DNA from: JAGVDM01 sp964642315
GTDB lineage: Bacteria > Patescibacteriota > Gracilibacteria > Peribacterales > Peribacteraceae
DNA: 64,000 bases
Assembly (NCBI GenBank): GCA_964642315.1
Contig: CAZXOG010000003.1
Span: 91,695 to 155,694, forward strand
Reading direction: 5' to 3'
This document shows, one piece after another, positions 1 through 8,531 of this stretch (the first letter of the stretch is position 1; every line of letters starts with the position of its first letter). The position numbers were made by a program, and so were the translations under genes. The notes beneath the pieces were generated by a model. It was not told where the DNA came from, did no database searches, and saw only the letters and a list, made by a program, of their open reading frames with translations.

Positions 1-1134
1 CACGCAGGGTGCCGCGTGTACGCGGGGTACCCCATGACGCCGTCGTCGCCACTCCTCACGTACATCGCGGAAATCCAGAACCGCACCGGCATGGCCGTGA
101 AGCAGGCTGAAGACGAGATTACCGCCGCGCAGATGATGAGCGGCGCCATGTTCATGGGGGCGCGGGCCATGACCGCCACCTCCGGCGGCGGGTTTGACCT
201 GATGACGGAGACGCTTTCCATGAATGGCATCGTGGAGAATCCGGGCGTTTTCGCGCTCGCCATGCGTCCCGGTCCGGGCACCGGGCTCCCCACCTGGTCG
301 GCGCAGGGCGACCTGCTTATGGCTGTGCACGCGGGGCACGGAGAATTCGCGCGGTGTGTTCTTGCCGTGAGTGACAGCCAGGACGCGTTCGATCTCATGC
401 CCACAGCATTCAATCTCGCGGAGAAGTACCAACTCTCCGTGATCGTGCTCTACGACAAGCAGATTGCAGAAGCGCTGTACACGCAGCGGTTCTACGATCA
501 GAACACCGCAACAGTCGAGCGCGGGCACGTGACGGATCCCGCAACTCTCAAGGCGCTCACAGGCGCGCACCGCTACAACCCGCAGGCCGAAGATGGCGTT
601 TCCCCCCGCTGGCTGCCCGGCACGCCATGCGCCACGTACTGTGGCCAGGCTGATGAGCATGCTGGCAACGGCAGCGATGACGAGTCCGCGGCGAATGCCA
701 CGGCACAGATGGAGAAGCGCATGCGAAAAATGGAAGCGCTCGCTCGTGATCTGCCGGAACCGACGCTCTTCTCCATGCACGGAGGACAATGGTCTCTGCA
801 GACGGAGGATCCAACATTCGATCTTCTCGTTGTCGGATGGGGGAGCACGAAAGGCGCGGCGCTCGATGCTCTGAGCCGCATCGTTGCGGAGCACCCGGCG
901 CGTACGATCGGCTACCTACATTTCACGTACCTCTGGCCGCTTAAGGCCGCGCGGTTCTCGCGGCTTGCGGCTCTCGCGAAGCGGATCGTGATCGCGGAGG
1001 GGAACGCGCAGGGGCAGCTCCACATGCTCCTCCGGCAGGCGAGCGGCATCGAGATCCCCACGAAGATCCTCAAGTACGATGGCCGGCCGTTCTTCGTGGA
1101 TGAACTTTGCGAGCTTCTGTCCCCCTTTGCATAA
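1..1134 (+). CDS. korA: 2-oxoacid:ferredoxin oxidoreductase alpha subunit (partial, 5' end outside window)
   Basis: This is the pyrimidine-binding/core alpha part of a ferredoxin-dependent 2-oxoacid oxidoreductase, which decarboxylates 2-oxoacids to acyl-CoA in the cytoplasm. The frame is open from base 1, and the first codons read HAGCRVYAGYPMTPSS, the family's YPITPSS-type motif, so translation begins upstream. A GTG at 16 is internal, not the start. The 377 visible residues continue with the conserved KQAEDEI and TATSGGGFDLM segments. In long KorA forms a gamma domain precedes this part; it would lie outside the window. The stop TAA is followed directly by the GTG of korB, so the two are co-translated. 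Which oxoacid is used (pyruvate, 2-oxoglutarate or other) cannot be told from the sequence. Confidence 0.9.
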   Translation, partial: HAGCRVYAGYPMTPSSPLLTYIAEIQNRTGMAVKQAEDEITAAQMMSGAMFMGARAMTATSGGGFDLMTETLSMNGIVENPGVFALAMRPGPGTGLPTWSAQGDLLMAVHAGHGEFARCVLAVSDSQDAFDLMPTAFNLAEKYQLSVIVLYDKQIAEALYTQRFYDQNTATVERGHVTDPATLKALTGAHRYNPQAEDGVSPRWLPGTPCATYCGQADEHAGNGSDDESAANATAQMEKRMRKMEALARDLPEPTLFSMHGGQWSLQTEDPTFDLLVVGWGSTKGAALDALSRIVAEHPARTIGYLHFTYLWPLKAARFSRLAALAKRIVIAEGNAQGQLHMLLRQASGIEIPTKILKYDGRPFFVDELCELLSPFA

Positions 1135-2025
1135 GTGACGATTCCGCTGGATTCCTCCGCCGGCCCGACCATGCGGGACTACCACAGCCCCGTTCCGTGC
1201 ACGTGGTGCGATGGCTGCGGGGATTACGGCATTTGGACCGCCGTGAAGCGCGCGCTCACGGAGCTCAAGATTCCGCCACACGGCGTGTTGCTCTGCTACG
1301 ACGTGGGCTGCCATGGCAATATGAGCGATAAGTTGGAGGGGTACCGGTTCCACGGCTTGCATGGGCGCGTGATCCCGTTCGCAGCCGGCGCGAAGATCGC
1401 GAATCCGCGCATTCCTGTGATCGCCCACGGCGGCGACGGCGCCAGCTTTTCCGAAGGAGTCGGTCACCTGGTGCACGCCGTGCGCAGCAACTACCCGATT
1501 GTCTTCATTCTCCACAACAACGCGAATTATGGCCTCACCACGGGTCAGGCGAGCGCGCTCACGTGGCAGGGGCAGCCGATGAACAGCTCTCCGAACGGCA
1601 TTCCCGAGCAGACAATCAATTCCATGGATTTCATATTCAGCCTGGAGCCCACGTTTGTCGCACGAGGCTTCAGCGGCAATATCCCGCAGATGGTTGCTAT
1701 CCTCAAGGCGGCGGTCCAGCACCGCGGGTTCGCGTTCGTGGATTTCTTGCAGGCGTGTCCCACGTACAACCACTTCGCCACGCACGAGTGGCTCATGGAA
1801 CGCGTGGAGGACGTCGCGAAGCTCGGCCACAATCCGCGCGATTTCGCCGCGGCGCGGCGGCTGGCCGTGGATACGAGCAAGCGCATCAGCACCGGCATTC
1901 TCTACCAGAATCCCGACATGCCGGATTTCTGCGACCGGCTGGTGCCGAGGCGGGGGAAAACCACTACGCCTGTTGATGAAGTGCAGAAGATGGATGTGAT
2001 GGAGTTCATGCGGGAGCTGGTGTAG
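1135..2025 (+). CDS. korB: 2-oxoacid:ferredoxin oxidoreductase beta subunit (TPP-binding)
   Basis: This is the thiamine-diphosphate and [4Fe-4S] subunit partnering KorA, 296 residues. The N-terminus has CTWCDGCGDYG, the cysteine cluster motif. The TPP/Mg segment reads GGDGASFSEGVGHLVHA followed by NNANYGLTTGQAS, matching the family's GDGD...NN..YGMTGGQ pattern. A later FLQACPTYN gives the third cluster cysteine region. The GTG start abuts the korA stop with no gap, which points to translational coupling. The pair suggests ferredoxin-based anaerobic oxoacid metabolism. Confidence 0.92.
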   Translation: MTIPLDSSAGPTMRDYHSPVPCTWCDGCGDYGIWTAVKRALTELKIPPHGVLLCYDVGCHGNMSDKLEGYRFHGLHGRVIPFAAGAKIANPRIPVIAHGGDGASFSEGVGHLVHAVRSNYPIVFILHNNANYGLTTGQASALTWQGQPMNSSPNGIPEQTINSMDFIFSLEPTFVARGFSGNIPQMVAILKAAVQHRGFAFVDFLQACPTYNHFATHEWLMERVEDVAKLGHNPRDFAAARRLAVDTSKRISTGILYQNPDMPDFCDRLVPRRGKTTTPVDEVQKMDVMEFMRELV

Positions 2026-2026
2026 C

Positions 2027-2749
2027 TCACCCTTGTCTCGGAACAGGGTTTTCCCGCGTGCCCCCGAACAGCCACTTTCGCCTGGCGATCGGCTGCACGA
2101 ATTTCCTCTGCGCGAATGACCGCTGTTTCAGAGCATTCCGAATCTCGTCGCCGATACAGAGGATGCGCGCGAGTTGCTGGACGCGATTGCAATAGTGCAG
2201 ATCTTCCTGTTCCGTTCCGATCTTTTCATCCACGTACCATTCCCAGTGCGTGATGCGCTGCGATGCCACCTGTCCGGCATGGTAGGGCATGATGATCATT
2301 GGTCCGGCCTGCGTCATGATGCCGAGCATTTGCGGTGGTTCCACATGCAGGCGGATCGCATGTGAAAAATCATCCAGTTCCGTGAGCGCGCTTGTCGTGG
2401 TGAGCCATGCCTGTGCCTCATCCAGGCGTCCGGCGCGTGCGGCTCCCTGCACGATGAGCGCGGCTTGCGTTTGCACATGAGCGCTCAGGCCTTCTATTTG
2501 CCGCTGGAAGTCGGAAAGTTCGGTGCGTTCTTCGACAAACCGGCGCATGTTTTCGGGCATGCCCGCTTGGTTTACGAGAGCATTACTGCATTCTGCGAGA
2601 TTGAGGAGAACTCCCATGGGAGCGGCATTCAATCCTTGGGGTTTTTCCCTGTCAATGAAGTGCGCGGGAAATGTGAAATGCGCGAGAGGCAATGGGTATG
2701 CCAGGGGCGAATATTTGCACGCACAGTCCATCCGTACGACGCGAATCAT
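2027..2749 (-). CDS. Hypothetical protein
   Basis: I do not recognise this 240-residue protein. It is soluble-looking, with no signal peptide or membrane segment. A helical, Glu/Gln-rich middle (ELSDFQRQIEGLSAHVQTQ) is followed by a Trp/Tyr-rich patch (HWEWYVDEKIGTEQEDLHYC) and a basic tail. It converges on korB with a gap of one base and diverges from the small gene at 2816. The first methionine is used here. An internal ATG near residue 45 (MGVLLNLAEC) is a realistic alternative start, because the first 40 residues are of low-complexity character. Confidence 0.5.
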   Translation of the reverse strand: MIRVVRMDCACKYSPLAYPLPLAHFTFPAHFIDREKPQGLNAAPMGVLLNLAECSNALVNQAGMPENMRRFVEERTELSDFQRQIEGLSAHVQTQAALIVQGAARAGRLDEAQAWLTTTSALTELDDFSHAIRLHVEPPQMLGIMTQAGPMIIMPYHAGQVASQRITHWEWYVDEKIGTEQEDLHYCNRVQQLARILCIGDEIRNALKQRSFAQRKFVQPIARRKWLFGGTRENPVPRQG

Positions 2750-2762
2750 CCCCGTTTTTTCA

Positions 2763-2790
2763 TTGACTGGCGGTTCCCGTTCCGTACAAT
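2763..2790 (+). promoter_or_regulatory. Sigma-70-type promoter for the 2816 gene
   Basis: TTGACT at 2763-2768 and TACAAT at 2785-2790 are separated by 16 bp. The start codon at 2816 lies 25 bases after the -10, so a short leader of about 18 bases is expected. Confidence 0.7.
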
Positions 2791-2815
2791 TCGCCCACTC
2801 TTTCCTCCAGATTCC

Positions 2816-3079
2816 ATGCCGCTAACTCCTGAGCAGCAGCAGGCTTTTGCATCCGAAGCATTCGACGTCCGGGCGCACAAGATGATTCTTACTACGGCGC
2901 AGCAGACGCCGGAGCAGCTCAATGGGGACCTGCACCAATGGGAACAGCTCTACGTTGACAGGCGCGAGGCATTCCGTGTGCGGTTGTACGAGGCGCTCGA
3001 AGATCCTGCGGTGACTGACGACGAACTCGAGGCAACGCTCGAGAAGTTCGGCGACATTCTGTGGGAGCAGGCTGCGTGA
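2816..3079 (+). CDS. Small hypothetical protein
   Basis: An 87-residue acidic, helical protein with no recognised domain. It starts MPLTPEQQQAFASEAFD and ends DELEATLEKFGDILWEQAA. The reading frame is open much further upstream, but the ATG at 2816 is chosen because a well-formed promoter (TTGACT/TACAAT) ends at 2790. The composition (many Glu, Gln, Ala) fits a small cytoplasmic helical bundle. Function unknown. Confidence 0.6.
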   Translation: MPLTPEQQQAFASEAFDVRAHKMILTTAQQTPEQLNGDLHQWEQLYVDRREAFRVRLYEALEDPAVTDDELEATLEKFGDILWEQAA

Positions 3080-3091
3080 CCGGCCGCCATC

Positions 3092-3538
3092 TCACTTCAC
3101 TTTGATCACCGTAGTGCCGGCAAGGTAGTCATGCAGGCATCGGCGTTCCTTGCGCAGGAGCATCAGGTGATCAGCGAAGAAATACACGAGGTTTTCCCAC
3201 ATGACGGCGTTGAGCCACGTGCGGAGCACGAGGTTCTGCGTGAAGCTGCCGACTTTCTTTGTCTTCTCATCCACGATCCGGATGCGCATGACGATCTTGC
3301 CGAGCGACTGCCCCATGGTGCCGATGAGCACGCACTGGAGGAAGAAGATGATGAAGAGCCCCGTGAAGATGCTTGCCATTGATGCAACTACCCACACCTC
3401 CGGCTCCGGACGCTGCATCTGGCCGTACGTATAGAACAGGTAGAGGAGCGGCATCACGAGGATGCCCCAGTCGACCATTTTTGCAAGAAAGCGCTGTCTG
3501 AGTGTCGCATGTTTCTCAAGCATGGCCGTATCGTGCAT
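3092..3538 (-). CDS. RDD family membrane protein
   Basis: A 148-residue integral membrane protein with the RDD layout. An N-terminal RFLAKMVDWGILVMPLLYLF segment holds the Arg and Asp of the family. A second membrane segment (FTGLFIIFFLQCVLIGT) runs into the signature GQSLGKIVMRIRIVDE, and the C-terminus has LRKERRCLHDYLAGTTVI, the usual R..HD..A.T.V ending. Family members are implicated in ion or solute exchange, but the substrate here is unknown. An AAGAGG Shine-Dalgarno-like sequence lies six bases upstream of the ATG. Confidence 0.85.
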   Translation of the reverse strand: MHDTAMLEKHATLRQRFLAKMVDWGILVMPLLYLFYTYGQMQRPEPEVWVVASMASIFTGLFIIFFLQCVLIGTMGQSLGKIVMRIRIVDEKTKKVGSFTQNLVLRTWLNAVMWENLVYFFADHLMLLRKERRCLHDYLAGTTVIKVK

Positions 3539-3577
3539 TCTCGCCTCTTCCAGTGCACGCGCTTGTCGTTGACACGG

Positions 3578-4387
3578 TCAGTAACTCGTTTTGCCGTTTC
3601 TGCCGGGTTTCCACAGCGGGGAGCAGCAGATGATGCGGAGTGCGATCATTAGCAAACGAAGCCGTTCGGTGATTTTCCACCTCTGCGTGCGGTTCCGCGC
3701 GCTCGCCGCGTCCGCGTGGACGCGGAAGCTCCCGAAGTTCCCCGGCAGGCGGTACCAGTCCGCCACTGCGAGCATCCTCACCCAGTACTCCTCGTCGAGT
3801 AGCTGCTGCATGTCCTCGCGAAAATTCCCGACACGCTGCACGGACTCACGCCGCAGCATGACAAAGCTCGGTTCTCCGATGATGTTCGGCCGGAGCGCCT
3901 TCCACATCCACCGGAGAAGGAATGCCGTTCCGCCGTGTTCACCGGCCGCTATCTGCGATGCGGTGTTTTCGACATGGCGATAGTGTTCGCGGAGATCCGT
4001 TTCCCCCTCCAATGCGTACGTATGGCCGAGTGAGATAAGTCCGCACCGCGGGTGTGCTTCCAATGCCTTGATCGCGCTCGCCAGATAGTTCGGTTTCCAT
4101 GTGTCATCTTGGAAGAGGAACTGCACGTACGGCGCCTCTGTATCCCGCAGGCAGCGATTCCAGTTCCCGCCGATTCCGAGGCGACGTTCATTCCGAAACA
4201 GCCGGATACGGCTATCATTGCCATAGGGTTCAACGATTGCCTTCGCATCCACGTCCGTCGGTTCATCGCGAATCGTGAGGCGCCAGCGCGATTCCCCCTG
4301 GGCGAGCACACTTTCGATTGCCGTCCGCAAATGCTCTGCATGCGGACGGTATGTTGGCATGAGGATGTCTACGAGTGGTTCCGCCAT
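3578..4387 (-). CDS. Family 2 glycosyltransferase
   Basis: A 269-residue GT-A fold glycosyltransferase, likely for surface glycans. The N-terminus VDILMPTYRPHAEHLRTAI is the classic GT2 opening. The DXD-equivalent is QFLFQDDTW near residue 95, followed by NYLASAIKALEAHP. The C-terminus carries LDEEYWVRMLA, an ED-like acceptor site motif. The frame runs open far upstream through trmD, but that part is an antisense shadow. The ATG at 4387 is chosen because it starts at the family N-terminus and a CATACT -10 (4407-4402) lies 14 bases upstream. The next in-frame ATG, at 4456, would add 23 residues. It diverges from trmD. Confidence 0.85.
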   Translation of the reverse strand: MAEPLVDILMPTYRPHAEHLRTAIESVLAQGESRWRLTIRDEPTDVDAKAIVEPYGNDSRIRLFRNERRLGIGGNWNRCLRDTEAPYVQFLFQDDTWKPNYLASAIKALEAHPRCGLISLGHTYALEGETDLREHYRHVENTASQIAAGEHGGTAFLLRWMWKALRPNIIGEPSFVMLRRESVQRVGNFREDMQQLLDEEYWVRMLAVADWYRLPGNFGSFRVHADAASARNRTQRWKITERLRLLMIALRIICCSPLWKPGRNGKTSY

Positions 4388-4486
4388 GGCTGCGTGCTGC
4401 AAGTATGCTCTTTGGCGTGCGAAGAATGAACGAATATTCTCCGTTTGATCCTTCATAAGTTGCGTTCTTCGTTCCATACTCTGTCC

Positions 4487-5146
4487 GTGCGAATCGACGT
4501 GCTCACCCTCTTCCCGGCGATGTTCACGGGGCCGCTCACCGAGAGCATCCTGCAGCGCGCGCAGGAGAAGAAGCTGCTCGATATCCGCTTCCACGATCTG
4601 CGGCAGTTTGGCATTGGGCGGTACCGGCAAGTTGACGATTCTCCTTACGGCGGAGGCGCGGGAATGGTGATGCGGGCAGATGTGATTGTGTCGGCGTTGG
4701 AGGCTGTTGCTGGCGATGAGAAGAAGGAGAAACCGTGGAGGGTCTACTTCTCGCCCCGCGGCAAGCGGCTTACGCAGGTAACCGTTGAACGTCTGGCGCG
4801 GAAGCATGAGTGGTTGCTGCTCCTCTGCGGCCATTACGAAGGCGTCGATCAGCGCGTGATTGATGGCGGTTGGATCGACCAGGAGATCAGCATCGGTGAC
4901 TATGTGCTCACCGGCGGGGAGCTCCCTGCGATGGTGCTCATTGATGCGCTGGCGCGCCAGATCCCCGGGGTGCTCGGGAAAGATGAATCTGCTGCGGAGG
5001 AGAGTTTTTCCGCCTCACTCAATCGTAAAAGGGAATATCCGCACTACACGCGGCCGGAAGAATTCCGCGGCCATCGTGTGCCGGATGTGCTGCTTTCGGG
5101 CCACCATGCACACATCGAGCGCTGGCGGCGCGAACAGCTCACGTGA
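4487..5146 (+). CDS. trmD: tRNA (guanine-37-N1)-methyltransferase
   Basis: This SPOUT enzyme methylates G37 of tRNAs to prevent +1 frameshifting. It is 219 residues and starts RIDVLTLFPAMFTGPLTESIL. The trefoil-knot AdoMet site is LCGHYEGVDQRVID, followed by DQEISIGDYVLTGGELPAM. The C-terminal RPEEFRGHRVPDVLLSGHHAHIERWR is the tRNA-binding tail. The GTG at 4487 is chosen because it matches the family start and sits six bases after a CATACT -10 (4475-4480). It diverges from the glycosyltransferase at 4387. TrmD is more often next to ribosomal genes (rpsP, rimM), which are absent here. Confidence 0.96.
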   Translation: MRIDVLTLFPAMFTGPLTESILQRAQEKKLLDIRFHDLRQFGIGRYRQVDDSPYGGGAGMVMRADVIVSALEAVAGDEKKEKPWRVYFSPRGKRLTQVTVERLARKHEWLLLLCGHYEGVDQRVIDGGWIDQEISIGDYVLTGGELPAMVLIDALARQIPGVLGKDESAAEESFSASLNRKREYPHYTRPEEFRGHRVPDVLLSGHHAHIERWRREQLT

Positions 5147-5168
5147 GCAATGGGCGTACACTGTCGCT

Positions 5169-5441
5169 GTGTTCGCCTCTCTCCTTGCAGAATTGGATGC
5201 GACAGGTTCCGTGCGGTTTGCCGTGCGCGTCCGCCCGCACGCGCCGCGCACACGCGCCACGGCAGTGCTGGATGATGCGAGCATAAAAATCGATGTTGCC
5301 GCGCCGGCGGAGGGCGGCAAGGCGAATGCGGAGCTCCTCAAGTACCTTGCACGCGAGTTTGGCGTGCCGCGGCGCGGTGTGGTGATCCTTGTCGGGAGCA
5401 CTGATCGGCACAAGGTCATCAAAGTGGAACGGCAGAGCTGA
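5169..5441 (+). CDS. DUF167/YggU family protein
   Basis: A 90-residue member of the DUF167 (YggU) family, of unknown function. The signature VRVRPHAPRTRATAV is followed by IKIDVAAPAEGGKANAELLKYLA and ends VGSTDRHKVIKVE, all classic for the family (...P.G.AN..L...L...G..S..K.V.I). The GTG start at 5169 lies six bases downstream of TACACT (5157-5162). That places an apparent promoter after the trmD stop, with transcription beginning at or near the start codon. The stop codon directly abuts the stop of the convergent lipoprotein gene. Confidence 0.85.
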   Translation: MFASLLAELDATGSVRFAVRVRPHAPRTRATAVLDDASIKIDVAAPAEGGKANAELLKYLAREFGVPRRGVVILVGSTDRHKVIKVERQS

Positions 5442-6173
5442 CTATTCTTCCATTTGCTTCTGCTCAATCCACCCGCGCAAATCTGCGGGGAGCGGGAGTC
5501 CTGTGCGCAGCTCGTCATCCAGCACGAAGGTGGGGACGAACTTCATCCTGAGGCTCTCGGCGACTTGCTGCTGCAGGGCAAGGATGCCGGATGTTCCCTC
5601 CGCATCCAGGCAGTCCGTGAAGCCCTTGGCGTCGATTCCGAGCTCCTCTGCGTACTCGATCACGGAGGAACGATGCTTGTTTTCCCGTTCCGTGAGCAGC
5701 GCGTGCATCGCGGCGCCGCTCCCGGTTTTCCCGGCGCAGAAGAGCGCCTGGTTCGCCGTGCGGCTGTTGACGTACTTATGGATTTCGAACGGCACGATGC
5801 GGATTTTAAGTGCTCCGGGATCGGCGAATTCGGCGATGAGACCGGGGAGCATGCTCCGGTGGAATTCCCTGCAATACCCGCAGTGATACTCGGTGAATAC
5901 CGTAAGGGTGTGCGGCGCATCCGTTTCCCCAAATTCTAGAATGCCTGTTGCCAGGAATCGCACGCTCCCTGTTCCATTCAGTGCGGCGCCGTCGAATGCC
6001 GAGAGCGTTGCCCGCACGTCTACTGCCGACGTGCTACTGCCAGATGCCGCAGTGCCGGATTCTGTGCGAGGCTCCGGTCCGATCACCCGCAGGTGATCGA
6101 CGGATGGAGCGAAAGCACATGCGGAGACCAACATCGGGGTCAGCAGCAATGGCAGGAGAAGGCGCTTCTGCAT
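5442..6173 (-). CDS. DsbA/thioredoxin-4-like lipoprotein
   Basis: An exported thiol-disulfide oxidoreductase of 243 residues. The signal peptide MQKRLLLPLLLTPMLVSAC ends in a lipobox with Cys19, so the protein should be anchored to the outer face of the membrane. A Ser/Thr/Ala-rich linker (30-50) leads to a DsbA-like thioredoxin domain with active site HCGYCREFHRSMLP (CGYC at 98-101). The cis-Pro region is MKFVPTFVLDD near 210. It probably oxidises or isomerises exported proteins, together with the DipZ-like protein at 21079. A TACACT -10 (6185-6180) lies six bases before the ATG, divergent from the TagA-type gene. Confidence 0.88.
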   Translation of the reverse strand: MQKRLLLPLLLTPMLVSACAFAPSVDHLRVIGPEPRTESGTAASGSSTSAVDVRATLSAFDGAALNGTGSVRFLATGILEFGETDAPHTLTVFTEYHCGYCREFHRSMLPGLIAEFADPGALKIRIVPFEIHKYVNSRTANQALFCAGKTGSGAAMHALLTERENKHRSSVIEYAEELGIDAKGFTDCLDAEGTSGILALQQQVAESLRMKFVPTFVLDDELRTGLPLPADLRGWIEQKQMEE

Positions 6174-6209
6174 GGGCGTAGTGTACTATACCGGTCTCGT
6201 CTGTCTCCT

Positions 6210-6953
6210 ATGCCTGCGCGCCGCGTATTTCTGCTCGGTGTTCCCATTGATGCCGTCGCGCCCGACGAAGCGGTTCTCTGTCTGCAGCGCTTTCTTGCCG
6301 AGCCCGCACAACGGTTCGTTGCAACGCCAAACAACGAAATGCTCGTTGTTGCCGCGAGAAACCCCGCCTTCCGCTCCCTGCTGAAATCCGCCGCACTCAA
6401 TCTTCCGGATAGCACCGGTCTCCTGCTTGCTGCCCGGGTGACGAAGCAATTCCTCCCTGCCCGCGTGACGGGGGTGGATACGATTCAGTCCCTCTGTGCT
6501 GGGCTTGATGGCGAGCATCCGGTGTTCCTCCTTGGGGCAGCTCCCGGAGTTGCGGAGCGAGCAGCAAGAGTATTGCGGGAACGCAATCCGCATCTCATCG
6601 TCGCGGGCACGTACGCCGGCAGCCCGCGACCAGAAGACGCGGAAGGAATTATTTCCCGCATCAACGCTTCCGGCGCGCATTTGCTCCTCGTCGCATACGG
6701 CGCCCCCCGGCAGGAGCAGTGGATAACGCAGTACCTGCATCGCATGTCCTCCGTGCGAGTCGCGATCGGCGTGGGCGGCGCGTTCGATTTCCTCTCCGGC
6801 GCAGTTCCCCGCGCTCCCGCGCTCCTCCGCGCGGTCGGTTTTGAATGGCTCTGGAGGCTTGCGCTCCAGCCATGGCGCATCGGCCGCATCTGGAATGCCA
6901 CCATCGTGTTCTCGTTCCTCGTTGCGCGGTACGGGCGCAACGAACCCGTCTAG
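6210..6953 (+). CDS. WecG/TagA/CpsF family glycosyltransferase
   Basis: A GT26-type glycosyltransferase of 247 residues, which in known relatives adds ManNAc or a related sugar to a polyprenyl-linked GlcNAc. The N-terminus MPARRVFLLGVPIDAV is followed by the family's FVATPNNEMLV, NLPDSTGLLLAAR and RVTGVDTIQSLC. The middle has VFLLGAAPGVAERAA and LLLVAYGAPRQEQW. The C-terminus has VGGAFDFLSGAVPRAPALLRAVGFEWLWRL. The ATG at 6210 matches the family start; the upstream open frame is antisense to the lipoprotein. A TATACC hexamer (6187-6192) lies 17 bases upstream. With wecB nearby it suggests a UDP-ManNAc-using surface glycan route. Confidence 0.88.
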   Translation: MPARRVFLLGVPIDAVAPDEAVLCLQRFLAEPAQRFVATPNNEMLVVAARNPAFRSLLKSAALNLPDSTGLLLAARVTKQFLPARVTGVDTIQSLCAGLDGEHPVFLLGAAPGVAERAARVLRERNPHLIVAGTYAGSPRPEDAEGIISRINASGAHLLLVAYGAPRQEQWITQYLHRMSSVRVAIGVGGAFDFLSGAVPRAPALLRAVGFEWLWRLALQPWRIGRIWNATIVFSFLVARYGRNEPV

Positions 6954-7282
6954 TCAGCGCGCAGGGGCTCCGATTCCGCGATTTGCCAAGTTCCTCCGTT
7001 CTTGTGCAGCTTCACGAAGAGCGAACCGGTTGCTGTTTCCACCACGTAATCCCGTTCGAGCCCCAAATCACGGAGCAACACCGCTTCTCTGCCCTCAATC
7101 CCTTCTTCCTGTAGCAAGATCAGCACAGCGATATCGGGTTTTTCCGTGAGTGCCCCCCGCACGTTCAATGATGCTTTGGCGATCAGCGTGAAGATGATCA
7201 CGATTGCGGTGCCGAGAATGAGCGTCCAGAGGACGGCGATCCGGAAGTTCCGCGGTGATGCGAGGGAGATGTCTCTGGCCAC
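6950..7282 (-). CDS. Hypothetical single-pass membrane protein
   Basis: A 110-residue protein with one strong N-terminal membrane segment (NFRIAVLWTLILGTAIVIIFTLIAK, residues 12-36) and an extracytoplasmic domain of about 70 residues. That domain has a mixed, beta-leaning composition (DYVVETATGSLFVKLHKNGGTWQIAES). No family recognised. The GTG start at 7282 lies seven bases after a TATGCT -10 (7295-7290). Its stop overlaps the stop of the TagA-type gene by four bases on a CTAG palindrome. Confidence 0.6.
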   Translation of the reverse strand: MARDISLASPRNFRIAVLWTLILGTAIVIIFTLIAKASLNVRGALTEKPDIAVLILLQEEGIEGREAVLLRDLGLERDYVVETATGSLFVKLHKNGGTWQIAESEPLRAD

Positions 7283-7338
7283 GATTCACAGCATACCACG
7301 GTGGACTGCACAGGGTAGTTTGCGTACGCTGGCGGGCG

Positions 7339-8013
7339 ATGGGCACACTCATTCTCCTTCGGCACGGCCAGTCGCAGTGGAATCTGGAGAATCGCTTCAC
7401 GGGTTGGACCGATGTGCCTCTCACGGACCGTGGGCGGCAGGATGCGGCACTCTCTGCCAAGGCGCTCAAAGAGTTCCGTTTTGACATGGCGTTCACGTCG
7501 CGCCTCAGCCGGGCGACGGAAACGCTCGATATCATCCTGCGGGAACTCAAGCAGACGCGCGTGCCCGTGACGTACGATTCCGCGCTCAACGAGCGGCACT
7601 ACGGAGATCTGCAGGGGCTCAATAAGGCCGAAACAGCAGCGAAGTACGGCGAAGAGAAGGTGCAGCAGTGGCGGCGTTCATTCTTCACGCGGCCGCCGGG
7701 GGTTGACGGCGAGAGCATCGAAGACTGCGAGCGCCGTGCCCGTCCGTTCTTCACCCACTACGTCCTCCCGCATGTCGTGGCGGGCAAAACCGTCATCCTC
7801 TCCGCGCACGGCAACAGTCTGCGACCGATCATCAAGTATTTGGACAAGCTCGATCCGGAAACAACTGCAACGCTCGAAATCGGTCTCTGCACCCCCTACA
7901 TCTACACGTTCGATGGGGAGAGACTTACGGGGAAGGAGATGCGTGAGGTCGAGGGTATTGTCACCCAGGGCGCCTCGCTCAAGCAGGCGCGCGTGCAGGA
8001 GGGCCGGGTGTAA
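7339..8013 (+). CDS. gpmA: 2,3-bisphosphoglycerate-dependent phosphoglycerate mutase
   Basis: This glycolytic enzyme interconverts 3- and 2-phosphoglycerate. It is 224 residues of the histidine phosphatase superfamily. The phospho-His motif is LILLRHGQSQWNLENRFTGW at the N-terminus. Family blocks follow: DVPLTDRG, TSRLSRATETLDIIL, ALNERHYGDLQGLNKAETAAKYG, and the second catalytic His in VILSAHGNSLRPIIKYLD. The ATG at 7339 is chosen by the family start; the open frame above it is spurious. TACGCT (7325-7330) ends eight bases upstream, with TGGACT (7302-7307) 17 bp above it. Confidence 0.93.
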   Translation: MGTLILLRHGQSQWNLENRFTGWTDVPLTDRGRQDAALSAKALKEFRFDMAFTSRLSRATETLDIILRELKQTRVPVTYDSALNERHYGDLQGLNKAETAAKYGEEKVQQWRRSFFTRPPGVDGESIEDCERRARPFFTHYVLPHVVAGKTVILSAHGNSLRPIIKYLDKLDPETTATLEIGLCTPYIYTFDGERLTGKEMREVEGIVTQGASLKQARVQEGRV

Positions 8014-8016
8014 TCG

Positions 8017-8343
8017 TCACTGTGCGGCGGTCTCCTGCGGTTTTCCATTCGGCCTGGTCTTCTCGCAGTCCACGATGCGGCCGCCATTCTGTTGCACAGT
8101 GCTGCTGCTGAGGATTGCATCCATACTTTCCCGTGATGCGCGAATGAGAATTCTTCCCAGTCCGGCGCGGCACTGGAGAATTTCCGCTGCGGCGCCGAAC
8201 CGTTCGCGGATGTGGTCGGCCACTCCGTTGACGCCAGCAATGTATTGCTGTTGGCGTTCCGCAAGTTGCGCCGTATTGAGCGGTGGCAGACCGGCCGGTT
8301 CCACATGCACCAGGAAGTCGAAAAGTTCTTGCGTGTCGCCCAT
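8017..8343 (-). CDS. Hypothetical protein
   Basis: A 108-residue soluble protein without a recognised domain. It begins MGDTQELFDFLVHVEP and has a helical stretch (NTAQLAERQQQYIAGVNGVADHI) and a beta-like segment (GRILIRASRESMDAIL). The ATG at 8343 is selected over a longer open frame because a well-formed promoter (TTGAAG, 17 bp, TATGCT) ends six bases before it. It converges on gpmA with a gap of three bases. Confidence 0.55.
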   Translation of the reverse strand: MGDTQELFDFLVHVEPAGLPPLNTAQLAERQQQYIAGVNGVADHIRERFGAAAEILQCRAGLGRILIRASRESMDAILSSSTVQQNGGRIVDCEKTRPNGKPQETAAQ

Positions 8344-8349
8344 GGTTGC

Positions 8350-8378
8350 AGCATACGGGGGTGCTGGACTCGCTTCAA
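8350..8378 (-). promoter_or_regulatory. Leaderless-type promoter for the 8343 gene
   Basis: On the minus strand TTGAAG (8378-8373) and TATGCT (8355-8350) are 17 bp apart. The ATG at 8343 starts after six further bases, so the first base of the mRNA should be at or next to the start codon. Confidence 0.7.
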
Positions 8379-8531
8379 TAAATCTGTTATTTTGTCTTAT
8401 CTCAGCCATCTCCGGCATGCGGGTGGCTTTCAATTTTTCTTCATGTTGAGCGGAATGTACGCGGATCTTCCTTCCAGATTTCCCCGCCGAAGGCACTCGT
8501 CTCCTCTCCAGGATTGCGATACTGTGTACTC

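Noticed and set aside
4388..4834. 149-codon upstream extension of the family 2 glycosyltransferase
   Set aside because: It is antisense to trmD and low-complexity; the GT2 fold starts at the ATG 4387, which has its own -10.
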